Shown: piece by piece, positions 20,001-33,600 of the stretch
Position numbering within the stretch: the first letter of the stretch is position 1
Layout: every line of letters begins with the position of its first letter
Assembly: GCF_001858045.2 (NCBI RefSeq)
Contig: NC_031973.2
Span: 13,232,664-13,296,663 of the forward strand
Length of the DNA: 64,000 nucleotides
Origin: Oreochromis niloticus
Lineage: Eukaryota > Chordata > Actinopteri > Cichliformes > Cichlidae
Direction: 5' to 3'
The notes under the pieces: model-generated
Seen by the model: the letters and a program-made list of their open reading frames with translations, nothing else
Databases searched by the model: none
What the model was told of the DNA's origin: nothing
Position numbers and translations under genes: made by a program

Positions 20001-23000
20001 ATACTGCCTTATTTAAAATGACTTAATACAAAGCACATAATAGAAACTTGAGCTTCAGTTGCCCCCGTTATTTCACAAGGGATCACCACAGTAAAAAGCT
20101 CCACTATTGACATTGCAGATTTTTTTTAAACCTCAGATTCCCTTCCTGATGGAAGCCCACAGGGATTTATGTCTCCTCCTGGGATCAAATCGTATTGTTT
20201 GCTTGTTAGGTGGATGTATAAACAGCTACACTGTCATCTGACACTACTCAATACCAATCACAGTTATAAGCTGAGACAAAATAGTCATTGAGTTTGTATA
20301 TTTTTTTCTCAGTGCAAGAGCCTTTCTGCACAGCACCTTCTTCCATTTTTACGGTCACTTTTCAAAATTAAATGGTATTTTGCAGTGTGAAATACACTGG
20401 GTGTTTTTAGTTTACAGCTACACTAAGCTAAAATGGTGGGAAATATATATCTAAAGGTGGATATGACAGTTAATTTAAGGCTGAACTACTACATATTAAA
20501 ATTTTGGTGTCCACACCTAACTGAGTAGTAGCAACCGTTACTACTTACTTACAGCGAGTGTTAACTAGTAGTTTGTTTTAAGTTTTCAGTTTTCATATTT
20601 GGAAGCTTTATCTCTTCCTCTCGGCTCACACTTGCTCATTGGGTTTTCAAAGGCGCTGCTCTCACAAAACCTCGCTTGACTGAATATTTCTGGTTTGGAA
20701 TTGGCATGTTTGAAGACTCATGGCAGCCCATTCCGCAGAGTAATTTCTCATTGCTTCCTCTCACCATCTGTTGACTGTGTCAGAGGAAGCCTGTATGAAT
20801 ATGTACAAAGCTAGAAAATGCATTACAACCATAAGTAGTTGTTGTGTGTTTTCTGACACCAATGGAATAGTTTACAGTTGAATTTCAATTCCCTTCCTAC
20901 TCATTAAGTTTTTCTTAAGTTCTTTTGGCTCTTCTTACCCAAGTGGATGCATTTTGCACATGATATTCCCTCTGTTTAATATTTTAAAAAGGGACCATAA
21001 CGTTGTTCTTGTAGTTTATTACTTTTACTCGCATGTTATGTTGTTAACAATGGCCATGGCATGTGGAAAACATGTCCTGGATGTTCACAAAACTATTTTA
21101 AAAAAGTATATTTATACATTAATTTTTGTATATTATTTATTTGCAACATTGCTCCAAAACTCGGCATCAAGAAGAAATTTGAATAAGTATACTATGAACA
21201 GAACAAGACTCAACATCCTTGTTCTATTAAACATGGCTCCAAGTTTTCACGTTTGAGTGTTCATGGCAAGAGATTATTTGTCAATCACTGGCATTGAAAT
21301 ATGAAACATAAAAAAGTAAAAGAGAAATACCAAGCCCTTTGTTTTCTTTTTTTGCCTTACTTCTGTGTACAAAACTCCTCATCCGTCTGTCAGCAGGTTC
21401 TAGTCTTGGTAAATATCCATACATATTTCACAGCCCTCTAGCTCGGGCCTGAGCTTGAGTACGAAAGCGTCATCTCATCTTTCACTGAATTGCCTCTGGC
21501 TGTTTACTATATAGGTTGTAAGGTTGGACACAGGTTTTAAAAATGAATTTGAGGACCATGTTGGCCTATGGCACCTGAGAAACGAAGATCTTGGCTTAGC
21601 TCTTTTTTTTGGTAAATTTTTTTTTTTATTGCAGTCCCACAGCTGGGTATTCTTGTGATTTACTTTTTTGTTTGTTTGTTTGTATTTTAGTTAAAATGCC
21701 TTTCATACTTTGCTTTTAAATCTTTATTAGAATACATCTGTTGGGGTTTCAAAAGCAAATAACATTTTCAGAATTTCTTAATTACTGTAAAAAATTTAAG
21801 ATCGGATCGACTTTGTAGGCATCACCTCTGGTCTGATAGAGTAGTATTGATAAGTTAACATTTACCATCTGTTCTTAATACTGAGCTGGTGTTTAAGATG
21901 CTGCACCTTTTTGTAATGATACATTTTATCTGTGAATTTATAATTATGTCACTTTTTGTTTTCTGGGATTTTTAAAAATATATATATAGTGTAATAATTA
22001 ACAGATTGTCAGTATATCAGGTCCACAGGTGTCCTCTTAAACTGTTAAACCAAATATACTACAAGATCAGCACTATGACTGACTTTTGTGATATGCTGAT
22101 GCACTGATAACATTAACACAACTTTGTGTTACAAATGTACTCTATTTAAAATTTAGTATGATATATTTCACACCATGAGTATGCAAAAGATTTCCACAAC
22201 ACCTCAAGCCTGGGATGGCTCTGACATTATTTTGGCTTCACTTTTGCATTACATTGATCGCTTTGTCTTTTTCCTCGAACTGTTGTGTGGTGGGTGCATT
22301 GTTCTACTTAAGGGAGGCTGCTGCTGCTGGGGAGTGCTGTTACCACAGGGGTGTGCAACAATGACATATGGTGGATGTGTGATAAAGTAACATCCACATA
22401 AATCTCTTAACCCAAAGTTTCTAAAGTAAAGCTGCATGTTAAGATGACATTAAATGTTATTTTCTTTACCCTCTTGTGGCTAATGGGTGTATATTTTTAT
22501 GTTATTAATGGTATTTATGCATAAGAGAATTTATTTCCTAACTTCCATTTTTTTGTTTTCTTTATTATTATTAAACTATATGTGTAAGTAGCCACACATT
22601 CTTTATGCTTATACTTTATGTCAAAGCCTTGGGCAATGTTTTTTTCTTTTTTTTCTTGTTTTAAGTAAACATAAATATGCTTGATTAGTGAACACCATAC
22701 CGCTACATATCTGTTCTAAAAAAACGAACAAACAAAATCTTTATTGGCAAGGAGCTAATTTCAGGACAAAGACTAGTTCATGTAGATGTACGGAAAGTGA
22801 TAATGCCGTTGCCTTAAATAACTGTTGGAAGCGCTGTAGTTTGCACGCTGCTCTGGAACTCTTAAGTCCTAATGAGTTTCAATGGGTAATGTGGTAGAGC
22901 AGCCATGGGGTGAGGTGTAGAACAGTGCGTTAGTCATTCTGAGTGGGACTCATACTTCTGGCAAGTGAGCAAAGCTGACACCTCCTTTCCCTTTGAGTTG

Positions 23001-26000
23001 GCATGAGGTGTCTCGCTGCTCCTCAACAGAAACCAACAAAGGCCTCATAGACGCCAATAACTAAGAGACATCAAATGTTGGCTCGTCGTGTGGAGAGAAT
23101 GTGTAAATATATCTTCAAATGTGTCCTCGTGTGTTGTTTTCTCCCAGTCTCTTTCTTTCTCTCTCCCCCTCTCTTCCCCCGTTGCGGGGGAGTTAGGCTG
23201 TTGTCATGAAGCGCTGTTCCTCCGTCGGCTGATCAATATGTTGCTTTTTTTTTTTCTCTTTCAGAGGAGAAGACACAGCTGGTTCTAAATGTCGACAAAC
23301 AGCTTGAAGAAGTCAGAGAGTTGGTATGTCTTTGATCAGTAATTTTCTCCTCTTCCCATTTCCTAAATAATGAATTTGTGGAAAGAGGGAGGGGACAATT
23401 TTCACTGGCACCAGACAACAGCACCTGTATTATCCTGGTGGTGACATGACATGCAGACATAACACACACGCACACATACTTCACATGGCGGAAAGGAGGC
23501 TTCCTCCTCATATGATTACTTTCCCGTAATCTGCTTTTAAGTGACACCCCTATGACACATTTCAAGCCATTATCTTGAGGTGGGTGTCTTCATGTTGCTG
23601 TTTAAACATGAGCAAAGTCACCTGACAGAAACAAATTGTTGTTGCGGTTGTCTTGTTATGCCATAGTGATGAGTTTCCTCCAAATCTGCCACAGAGAGAC
23701 CTGTCTACCCATGCATCAGATGTACTTTTGCTTCATTCACTCAGACATTGTTGGGCCCATGCATGTCATGGCAATGAAGGAGCCCTCGTATTTGATTGTG
23801 TACTTACAGAACACACTTCCTCTGTTGTAACTTTTATCACAACTGAGTGACACCAGCAGAAGGCGTTTTATTTTACAATCGGCACTGGAGGATATTAAAG
23901 TTAATGCTCCTGAAGTTGAATCTGTTCAAAAGTGTTCAAAGGGAGCACACAACTGTAAAACTTGCCCTTAAAATTTTTTTCAGAAAGCTGGTACAGGAAA
24001 TATGATCATAAAAAACCTAAACTTTTAAATGTAAAAATGTACATATACAGTCAGTTTTGTACTTTTAATATTTTAATGTAAATCTGTATTATAATGAGCT
24101 CTAAATCTGTCACTCTGGCAGTGTTTTATATTCCAAGTATTTCTTTCGATTTGAAATGACTCTTAAAATGTTTGTTAGGAATGTTTGACTTTAAATGAAC
24201 TGGATGAATTGTGGGTTTTAGCTGGAGCAGATGGACCTGGAGGTACGAGAGATCCCCATCCAAAGCAGAGCCATGTACAACAGCAGGCTGAAGAGCTATA
24301 AGCAAGAGATGGAAAAGCTTGAGAAAGACTTTGTAAGTATTTCAATATGTCATGAATATGTAATTTTTTTTAATTCTCATGCAGACGCAGCAGTTGTAAT
24401 AGTTGTAATGTTCTTACTGAGAGTGTAAATGATGCTACATAATAAATAAGCATCTATAAACTACTCATTATAAAACAAACACCCCAGCATTTTTAAGCTC
24501 AGAAATGGAATTATAAAATAAATGCATATTCAAAGAAATATCATTTGGAAAATTGGTTTGGAACCAGTCACTGCTGACACACACGTGTTGAATTTGTGGG
24601 TTACTTTTCTTCCACTCAGACGAGCTGGATGAAGTCCAGAGACTGTGATGGTTTTCCATCTTTTCAAGGCCACCGTGCAGTTCTGTTGTTCCAGTGTTTT
24701 GTGTCATTATCTTGCCAGAAAGATGAACCCCTGACCAATCGGTCTGGCTTCATTTGTTACTTGTTTTTTTTTTTTTGTTTTTGCTTTTTTTGTCACATGT
24801 CCAATAGCGAAATACGGTACTGTTTTGTGCAGGACCGTATTCTCCTAATAATTCTTCAGAGGATGTAGTAACGCTTTGTTCCATCACCGCCTTTGTTCAG
24901 ACACAGTGTTTTTGTAAGTAATCAGCAGAATTTGTGGCACGTGCATAAATCCCTTTCATGACATTTCAAGGCTTCACATACTTCCATCGCTCTGCAAAAG
25001 CTGTAAATTAACCAAATAATGAAACGTTAATCCTCGAAAAACACTTCTTTTCTCATGAAATTTGCATCATTATTTATTTATCTTAACTGTTAGAAAAACA
25101 CCAAAAACTTTGGACTGTTTGCGTGTAACTCTCACTCTCGCAGTAATTCCTGCACTCACAAACAGACTTGCACTGAAGCTCAGCGGTGCATCCACAGAGG
25201 TTAATTCAGAGTTCATATCTGAACTTTCAAGCGATGCCTATCGAGAATGGGTTGTGCGTGTTTGTGTTGTTGCTGCAGAATCTGGCCTTGTTTAGTAATT
25301 CATAAATCACTGTATGTCTTGGCTTGATTTATCAAAGCTTAATGAACAGTCCGGTCTTTTGGGTCACTTGCTTTTAGTCTACATTTTGAGCTACCAATAT
25401 TGCCCAAGGTACTTCACGTAATCAATAATACTCAGAAATACGCAATTATCCAGTGCAATTGAATCCAAAACTTTTTTAACCTCTTATCTTAATTATTATC
25501 TCTTTAAATTGATCCTTGTGGAAGCATTTTAAATTGATTGTTGGCATTATAATGTTAAGAAAAATCTTAGTGTTAATATGTATCTTTAATGATATCTTTT
25601 TTTCTGTGGTTGTTGTTGTTTTGTGTTGTCAGTTTTGTTTTGCTGGTGCTCATAACATGATAATAAACCCGCAGTGTAAGAGCCGCTGACCTTGAGCTTG
25701 AGAGCACGTGTCCCTCCACGAATCAAATTTCATGTGATTTAAATCCACAGCCTCAGAATGAGTTGGAAAAATATATACTGAATTGTTGAAGTCCTGTTGA
25801 GGAAATTCAGCAAAGGCTTCTCCTTAATGTGTTAAGTTTAGATGTTGGCCAAAATAATGAACAAACTTTTCTCCAAACCTTGAAATGAATGAAGTGTGTA
25901 CTTTTCCACACAAATCTGAACTTTTTCTTCGCTTGTAGAGGATTTATTGGAGGATATTTGGATAGCTCAAGTTTAATGGGAAGGTTTTCAGGAAGTAATG

Positions 26001-27599
26001 GGAAGCAGTGCAGTGATCACCACAAAAATGCACAATGCACAGCCAATATAATCAGAATTCCAAGTGTTGAGTAATTTTGATTTGATACAAAATGTCAAAA
26101 TAAAAGTAGCTGTTGTGAGACTCAAAATAGACTTATGCACATATGAAAAACTACATATTTATTTATGATATACTGCCCATCTATACCTCAGATGACTACT
26201 ACAGCCCATGCTTTTCACTAACACTCATTATTTTTCTTAAATGTTTGTTTGGTATCTAATCATCATTAACCACAAAATACTTTTTATATTCCCCCACCTC
26301 ACTGCTCCAAACAAGTAAACATGCACAAACACCGCATTTAGATTCAGATAATATGTGCTAGTGATCTGTGAACACGCCACTGAGATGTGCTAACTGAGAT
26401 CATAGAAGAGATCTCTGTGCCAAAACAGCTTGCTTTTCTCGCCATGGGCATTTAATTGGCTGACGATTAATCTTTAACTTTTCTTCTCCCCACTCTTACC
26501 ATGCTTAATCATCAAGCAGTTAACACCTGCTGTGGCCGATATTGGTGCTAATTTTCGTTACTAGCCTTTTTTTCCTGTCTTACGAGCATGTGCTGGCGAC
26601 AAAAATTGTTTCTTCAACCTGGCAAAACATGGCATTCCTCCATGCACTTTATAATGCAAAAATCCGGTGTGCACGGTCCTTAGAGAGTATGATGGTGTCT
26701 AAATTCTTATTTGCACATTGCTGCATACTTAAGTCGTGTCTGTAATTGCTTGTACTGAAATAAAAAGCAGAAGGTAGCCGTAGGATAATCCTGGTGTCCG
26801 GAAAATAAAAAAGCAGTGACTGGCTTCTAACTGTGAGTCTCCCTGTTTGACTGTAATTTTTCTTTTTTACACCTCTGCGTGTGGCGCGGTGAAATCAGCG
26901 CACATTTAAACCAGGATCACCCACCTCACTGAGTTACATCTAGTATATCTCGTCTCCCGTAAATCTGATGCAAGTGTTCAGAAGGCAAGAACTTCAGCCC
27001 CCTCAGATGTGCCTCAGATGTGCCAAATGCTATAGCTGAGCTCAGCTTCTCACTTCCTGCCGGCCTAGGGAGGACATGACACTCGGCTCGAAAAGGCATC
27101 GAGTGGAAAAAAGGGCAATCTCCTTTCTTTTTAATGTAAAAAGCTCCGGCTTTGTTGTGCTTTCTGTGGATATCAAGGCCTTTCCACTCCCTCACTACCA
27201 AATCTCCCCCCATAACCCACCCCCTACTGGCCTCCCACGGGTGTCTCCCCCCTTAACCTGCTCTCTCATCCTCTCATTCACCCGTGGTTTGAAGTAATTC
27301 TACCACTGGTGTGCCAGCTTGAGACCTCATTCCTTCTCCTTTTCAGACAGAGGGCTGGAGTTGACCTCAGAAACCCAGCCATTTCATCCAGAAAGAAAAC
27401 TTATCAAACAACCATCCCAAAAGGTGTATATAGGTATATATGAGGTGTAGCTTTGTTGGCTTGTTGGGTGACAGCTTCATTGTGATAAAACCGGGGGCCA
27501 TGGGGATCTCACAGGTGCTGAGCCACGACAAAACAGACATTGTAGTAGCCAAAGCAGACAGCAGCTTAAGCAAAATAAAAAATAAGCCAAAGTGTACAA

Positions 27600-27630
<31 letters not shown>

Positions 27631-30600
27631 AAAGGATAATGAAAATCCTATTTGATGGGGTCGGCTTGCTCAAATCAGAGGGAGAAGAATGGCATGGCTC
27701 TTAGCGGTGGCTTTGATCAGGGAAAGAGAGCCTAACCTAAGCTTAATTTAATGAAATCTATTGGGCAAACAGAGCCACCGTTTTCAAAGTGCCAGGTTAG
27801 GTCTGTCCCAGTGGGCAAGATGAGGACTCGTAGGCATCAACTGTATCACGCAAAACTCAACTTGCAGTGTGTGAGTGAAACTGGACGCCATGAAATGTGT
27901 GATTCGTGTGACTTGTGTATAATGAGGCATCGTAAAGCAACATTGGCTGGAGGATTTAAAGATACAATTGTCAGTCCTGATAAATTTCTCTTATCAGAAT
28001 ATATTTTGAGTACGGAGGCCCCTCCTTCCTTTCGCCTGACTATGACAAACTGTTCTTTATCATTGTCAGGTTTCTGGTTTATTATGTAGACTCAATAAAA
28101 ATGAAGAGTTTTCTTTTTTCATTTTAACAACAAAATTGACATTATTTAGATTAGGTCATCATTATTTGGTCAAACGACAAACAATCCTCAGGTATTATTG
28201 AAAATGAAGTAAATGTATCAATTTCAAGCAAATCTTTTCTAATTTCCTTGTAATTTTTAACACTTTTCTGCTTTTCCAATCTTCAGTAAGTAATCAGCTG
28301 AACAAGAAGCACCAGTGGCTGTAACCTGCAGCCCTAATATCATTGTTATCATTATGTAATTGGTATAAATTCACTGGAATAGCTTTGCCTCGATTATTTA
28401 ATATACAATTTCATGAGAAGCATTGATCTCTTTAAAAAATATCCACAACTCTTGGTCATTACTTTGCTGTAGCTATGAAGTTTAGACAAGTCCCTTCATA
28501 TTTTTTCTTCCCATTTTAAAACCTGAACCCTTTTTAGAGATTATTCACTGCGTGGCTTACTTGGACTATCAGTATACCTCCTGCTGGCAGCAGATGGCGG
28601 TGTTGCTCTAAGAATTTTCTTCGAGTAAATTTCAACACCAAGAAGATATTGGGCACATTCACGAATTACTTTGCCCTGCTGATATGTGGTTGGACTTGTT
28701 CTGATAAATTCTTCTTACCATTGCTATGCCTAACCTCTGCTTTATGTTTTATATGCAAGATTGAAAATGGTGTCCCTGTGGTGAAAACCCATCAGAGTTC
28801 TTGCTTCAGTAGCTTCCAAGTTTATGCATTTTCTTTTCTTTTTCTTTGCCTAATTATGCTTTGAAAAATACTTAAGCAAACAAAACAGAATATAAATTGA
28901 ATGCTAAGTCCTTGGGAAAGTGAAATGCCTTTTTCAAATATTTCATTCTTTAACTCACAACAATATTCTCGTTTCTTCTATCAACTAGTTCTCCGAATAT
29001 GTTTCACCTCTTTAGATTGTGTCCTTTTTTTTTATTATATCCAAATAAACACTACTGGTCCAAATGTTTGTACTCAAGAATCCTTTAGTATTAAAAGGTT
29101 AATTAATAGTCTTTAAATCTCAAGCTTTGACAAGTTTTGTTGTTGAGACCTTACATCTTTTTGTCATTTATTAAAAAGGAGGTCCTGTAACGGTCAAGGC
29201 AGTTTTGTTGATGGCACGAGATCCATTGTGTTATGTGTTTCGTTTCATCTGATTTTATTTTGAATGGAAAACTATTTTTGGTTTGTCATAATACGCCACA
29301 TAATATTCCATCAAGGACCCACTAACATGTTATCCACATGCCAGTATTTCTTTTGAAACTCATAGCGTCACCCGGTCTTATGAGGTCGGAAAATATGTAG
29401 GCATAGTACAAATTATTAGTTATTGCAAGATTTTTAAAAAATGTGATGCAGTCAAATTTTAATTTGCCTGAAGTGCAGTACTTGAATTCAAAAGGAGCCC
29501 ATTCAGTAAGATTGAGAGGATGATTTGTCTTTTCATTCCCAGCTTCATTTATGGACCCTGGTGTTAAATCATGAGGCCAACTGTCACAGGAACTCAACTA
29601 TCCCTTACTAATTTCCAGTTATCTGTTGGGGTATTGTTTGGAGCTTCAGTCATGGTCAAATAGGATGTGTGGATTGCCTTTTTCTTTAATAAAAGTATTT
29701 TTGGTGGAATGCCTCCCAGTGTCTGCCAAGGGAGATAATTAATGCATTTGGAAAGAGTTGGTCAGCCTTGAGAAATTGAACAGTTTATCTGCTAGGTGCA
29801 CTGAGGTGAATGGAATGAAAAAGCTATTGGTATTGAATATTTTCACTCCATATATCAATTTCATAAGTGGTTTCACTGACCTTATAATGATATCTTGAGA
29901 CTTGACATGTAAGTTTTCAGTTGAGGCAATGACTGAAAACAGTTTTAATGAATTAGAGTACAGCACCTTTTAAGCTTTTTTGATGTAGAATGATTTAATT
30001 AAAGTGTGGATGCACAGATATAACTGATAATTTAATGCTGAAATTCAATCAAGACTTAGTTACTAATGAATGACTACTGACATTCCTACACACGGCTCAA
30101 AAACATGTTTGAGAGTGTTATCTGAAGTTTTCCATGAGACTTTTTTTCTGGCCCTAAACTTAAAACTTTTTGTGTCCTCTTAATATGATGGTCAACCACA
30201 AGCTATTCATCAGTGGCAATGAATTAACATATTTCTGGATTTTTATTTTAATTTTCAGGGTTTTGTCTTTGTCTGAATGGTTTCTGCACTAAGTTGGAGT
30301 TCAGTGTTTGAAATGTGAATTTTGAGTGATGGAACGGAGTCAAACACTTGAATATGAGGGTCATTTTCATGTTTTTCATTATCTTAAAAAACTAAATAAA
30401 TGATCATGGACACTTGAAGGTTGTAGAGACTATCCAGCTTTAACAAGAGTGGTCATAAACTCATTACGTTTGGCATAGTTACTAACCTTTGCAAACTCTT
30501 CGTTCTTTGCTAAGTCATTTAATGAAAAAGTTATGTTTTAAAGAGCTCTTGCATCTTAAATGCAATTTTTTTTGCACAACTTGATCGTAATTATGTTGAG

Positions 30601-33600
30601 ATTTAAGTTTTGAAGTGAGATTTTTTTTGGGCGACTGTACGTTCCAAGCTAAACATACAACTAGCGATTATATATTAGCATTGTTGTAATCCAGCTTGAA
30701 GGCTTCTTTTTGTTTGCCCCTTGTCCTCATTAAAGTGACTTCTGCAAGCAACAACATGACAGACCAACATTAGTTGGATGTTAGACACTTTAAATCGCCT
30801 TAGGTTGCCTTGGCTTACTTGTTCATATTAAACACAGAGGAGTAAATGCAGATTGACTCTTTTCATGGTTTGTTGCTTAACAACCCATCAACAACACCAA
30901 AGTCTAATCACTCATCACCAGTCATAAAAGAGTTCCCTGAATTGACAGGGATTTTTTTCCCCTCTCTCCCTATATTTCCTCTGCGCTGAGTGCAGATTTA
31001 GGATGTAAGCAAATAGATCTTCTTCTTCTACTTATGAATTCTGGCTTTCATTCCGAAATCGTTCCGAGCAGTACGTCTTGCACAAGCCCTTTGTGGATTT
31101 GTGGTATTGCAGGCTTTACCATGTCCCCTTTATGGACGCCAAGATGGGATTCATTTGTGGATTAGCCTTTTGTCACTCATGTTGAAACCATTTTATTTTA
31201 TTTTTTTTACATGTTTGATGGCGTAATGGCAATGGTAGGTCAAATCTGGGTTGAAGGACAGTGTCACAAGAAGGACAAATGTGCTGTCCAAAAGTGCTGT
31301 GTTCGGTTTTTATGGAAAAAGGGGGGACCCAAACAGTTGGCAATACTTTTCTAATTCTGCTTGGTCCTTTTTTAATATTTTTTGATTAAATGTATGGATG
31401 TTTGTTTTACATTAAAGGAAGGGGATAACTTATAAATGTAATTTAACAGCCATTTAAGTCTAAATGGAAGTATCGTTGAATGTTGATGGGTCTGCGTCTC
31501 AAGCTAGAAATGTCCTTTTGGGCAAAATATAGGTGTTGACACCAGTTCAGGATTAATTAGTTAATTGGGTCTTCTCAGTAGTTTGAATTTAAAGTTGATT
31601 TTTAAGTTATATAAGTAATTTGTTTAGCATTGCTTAAAGAAACCAGACTAAAATGATGCCGTGTAATTTCCAGTAAGCCTGACGTTTAAGATAAAATTGA
31701 CACAACAGCAAAATTTACTTTAATGCTAATGAGGTGTGTGTTCTTTAACAAAATGATTTGTCGTAGGGTTCGACTCTCAAATATCACACAGGCTGTAATT
31801 TGTAAACACATCATCCCCTGCTTCTTCTGTGCCTCTTCATGTGAACTCTCTTCTGTATGGATGGGGTATCTGCATTATGCCTGGAGCACAGGATTTGTTT
31901 GGCAGTGTGCAAATTCGGCCGTTATCCTTCCACGCGATCGTTTCCTTTCTCGCTTATCTCTCCTGGCCCCTCCAAAGTCACCGTACTTTCACACACACTG
32001 ACAGCGATCAGTATAGCTTTCAGACGCTTGTCTGGCTGAGTCTGCCAAGAAGCGAAGGCCCTCCCAGGTCCCCTCACTGTCCTCAGGGCTTGTGTGATTG
32101 AGTGACTGGAGTGAGTGGGGGCCAAAGATAATAGGGGGAAAATATAAAGACATGGGGTGATGATATGATAACACCCCCACGCTCCTCCTCCACCCTCCTC
32201 CCTCTCTTTACTCCCCTTTCCACCTCCCCTTCACTTTTCTTTTCCTTTCTGTTCTTCTTTCTGTCCTACCCCCGGTTCTCGTGCACCGAGCCTGTCCCAC
32301 GCAGTAGTGTAAACCAGAAGTGACATGTGACACCCACTCCCCAGTGATGTGCTGACAAGCGGGTACTAGAATAGGTGACAATGTTTTCTTTTTTTGCCAG
32401 ACTGGCTTAAGTATGGTGAAGGGATTCATGAAGTATTTATGAAATATATTATGAATCATTGGGTCTGTGTTTTTCCTCTGTATTTTAGGCAGTGGCATTT
32501 GCTTTTTAATAAGTAAGGCTCAGAGACGCCAAGGCTGGGGAAAGGAGTAAATGGAGGGAAAACTCTGTACATTTCATCTTTAGTGGTGTTTCGTTAGAGT
32601 AAAACTTCTATGTTTACACATGTTTTAACCCTTGCTCAGAGCCCCTTCACAAAAACTTGCACACACACAATTAAACTTGGTTTCTTCCTCTCATCCTAAG
32701 TGTTTCTAATGAGGGAGCGTGCCAGAAAGAAAGGGAAACCGTTTTTGCTCTCAGCGACCAACAATTTTGCCTTTTCTCTGGTGTTTTTGAAGCCTGCAGT
32801 GGAATCTGGCTGTGGCCTTGATCAGAATTACATTGTGGAAGATGAATTAAGGGTTTTTTTTTTTCAATTATCCCAGAGGTTGGCCAGCATTAGAGCATCA
32901 GCTTACTCCTGCAGTGAGACTAAACTCTTTAGTTTTGTTCCCCTCATCACCATAGAGCACTTGTTTGTTCTCCGTTAAGCTTTTTTTTCTTTTTTTTTGT
33001 ATGTTTTTGTCTTTGTATTTTTATTCTGAAATTATTCATTTCACAAAAGACATTTGCAAACAATCAAATAGCTCATTAAATTGATGTTATTTTGTGGATA
33101 TTCCAGCACTTTTTTGTTTAAAAAATAAATCATAATTTTTGTTTGTGTTAATGTTGAATATAAGACAATTTCCTTTAAATTGGCTTACAAGGTGCAAGAA
33201 AGTCTTGTCTGTACCAATCAGTTGAGTGTCTTTTAAACATTTTCTGCACCGCTGTTGTGAATTCCAGCACAGAACCTGCACACTCCCAGGAAACTCATAA
33301 GTGTATTGGGAAGTTCAGGAGGGCACATGTTGGAAGGGCTTTGGAAGGGGGCCTTACTGGCCTCATCAGCATTTGAATGTGTTCTGGCTAGTGAAATAAC
33401 AAAGTATACATAAATATATAGAGATAATGATCTGGCTAAGTCTCTATGTGTGCTGCTGTATTCTTATGCTAATGATCCAGCTATTCAATGCCAACAATGG
33501 TCACATTACAAGAAAAGGCAAAGCACTGAAGGAGATAGTCTTCTGTGTACGTGTCCACCGAGGGACGCGCACATGCTCACCAGGCCCAACTTCTCTCCCT

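Larger units (their letters stand above)
14002..23264 (+). other. vti1a intron 1
   Basis: Intron of 9.3 kb. It holds the nested transposon block (14935-17711), another hAT element (18910-19426), an old interspersed repeat (about 20055-20195) and a short TTTATTTATATAGCG repeat fragment at about 14738-14770. The rest, 19427-23264 in particular, is AT-rich with no coding exon or RNA that I recognise. Confidence 0.7.

Noticed and set aside
24800..24868. Intron 3 frame ending QDRILLIILQRM resembles the Vti1a membrane anchor region (QNRILLVIL in mammals)
   Set aside because: It lies before exon 4, while the anchor must follow exon 6; it is only about ten residues long and has no supporting splice context. 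Treated as chance similarity.
27751..28089. 112-codon plus-strand frame in vti1a intron 3 with several cysteines
   Set aside because: No recognisable domain, no acceptor at its start and base composition like the surrounding intron. Could be revisited with RNA data.
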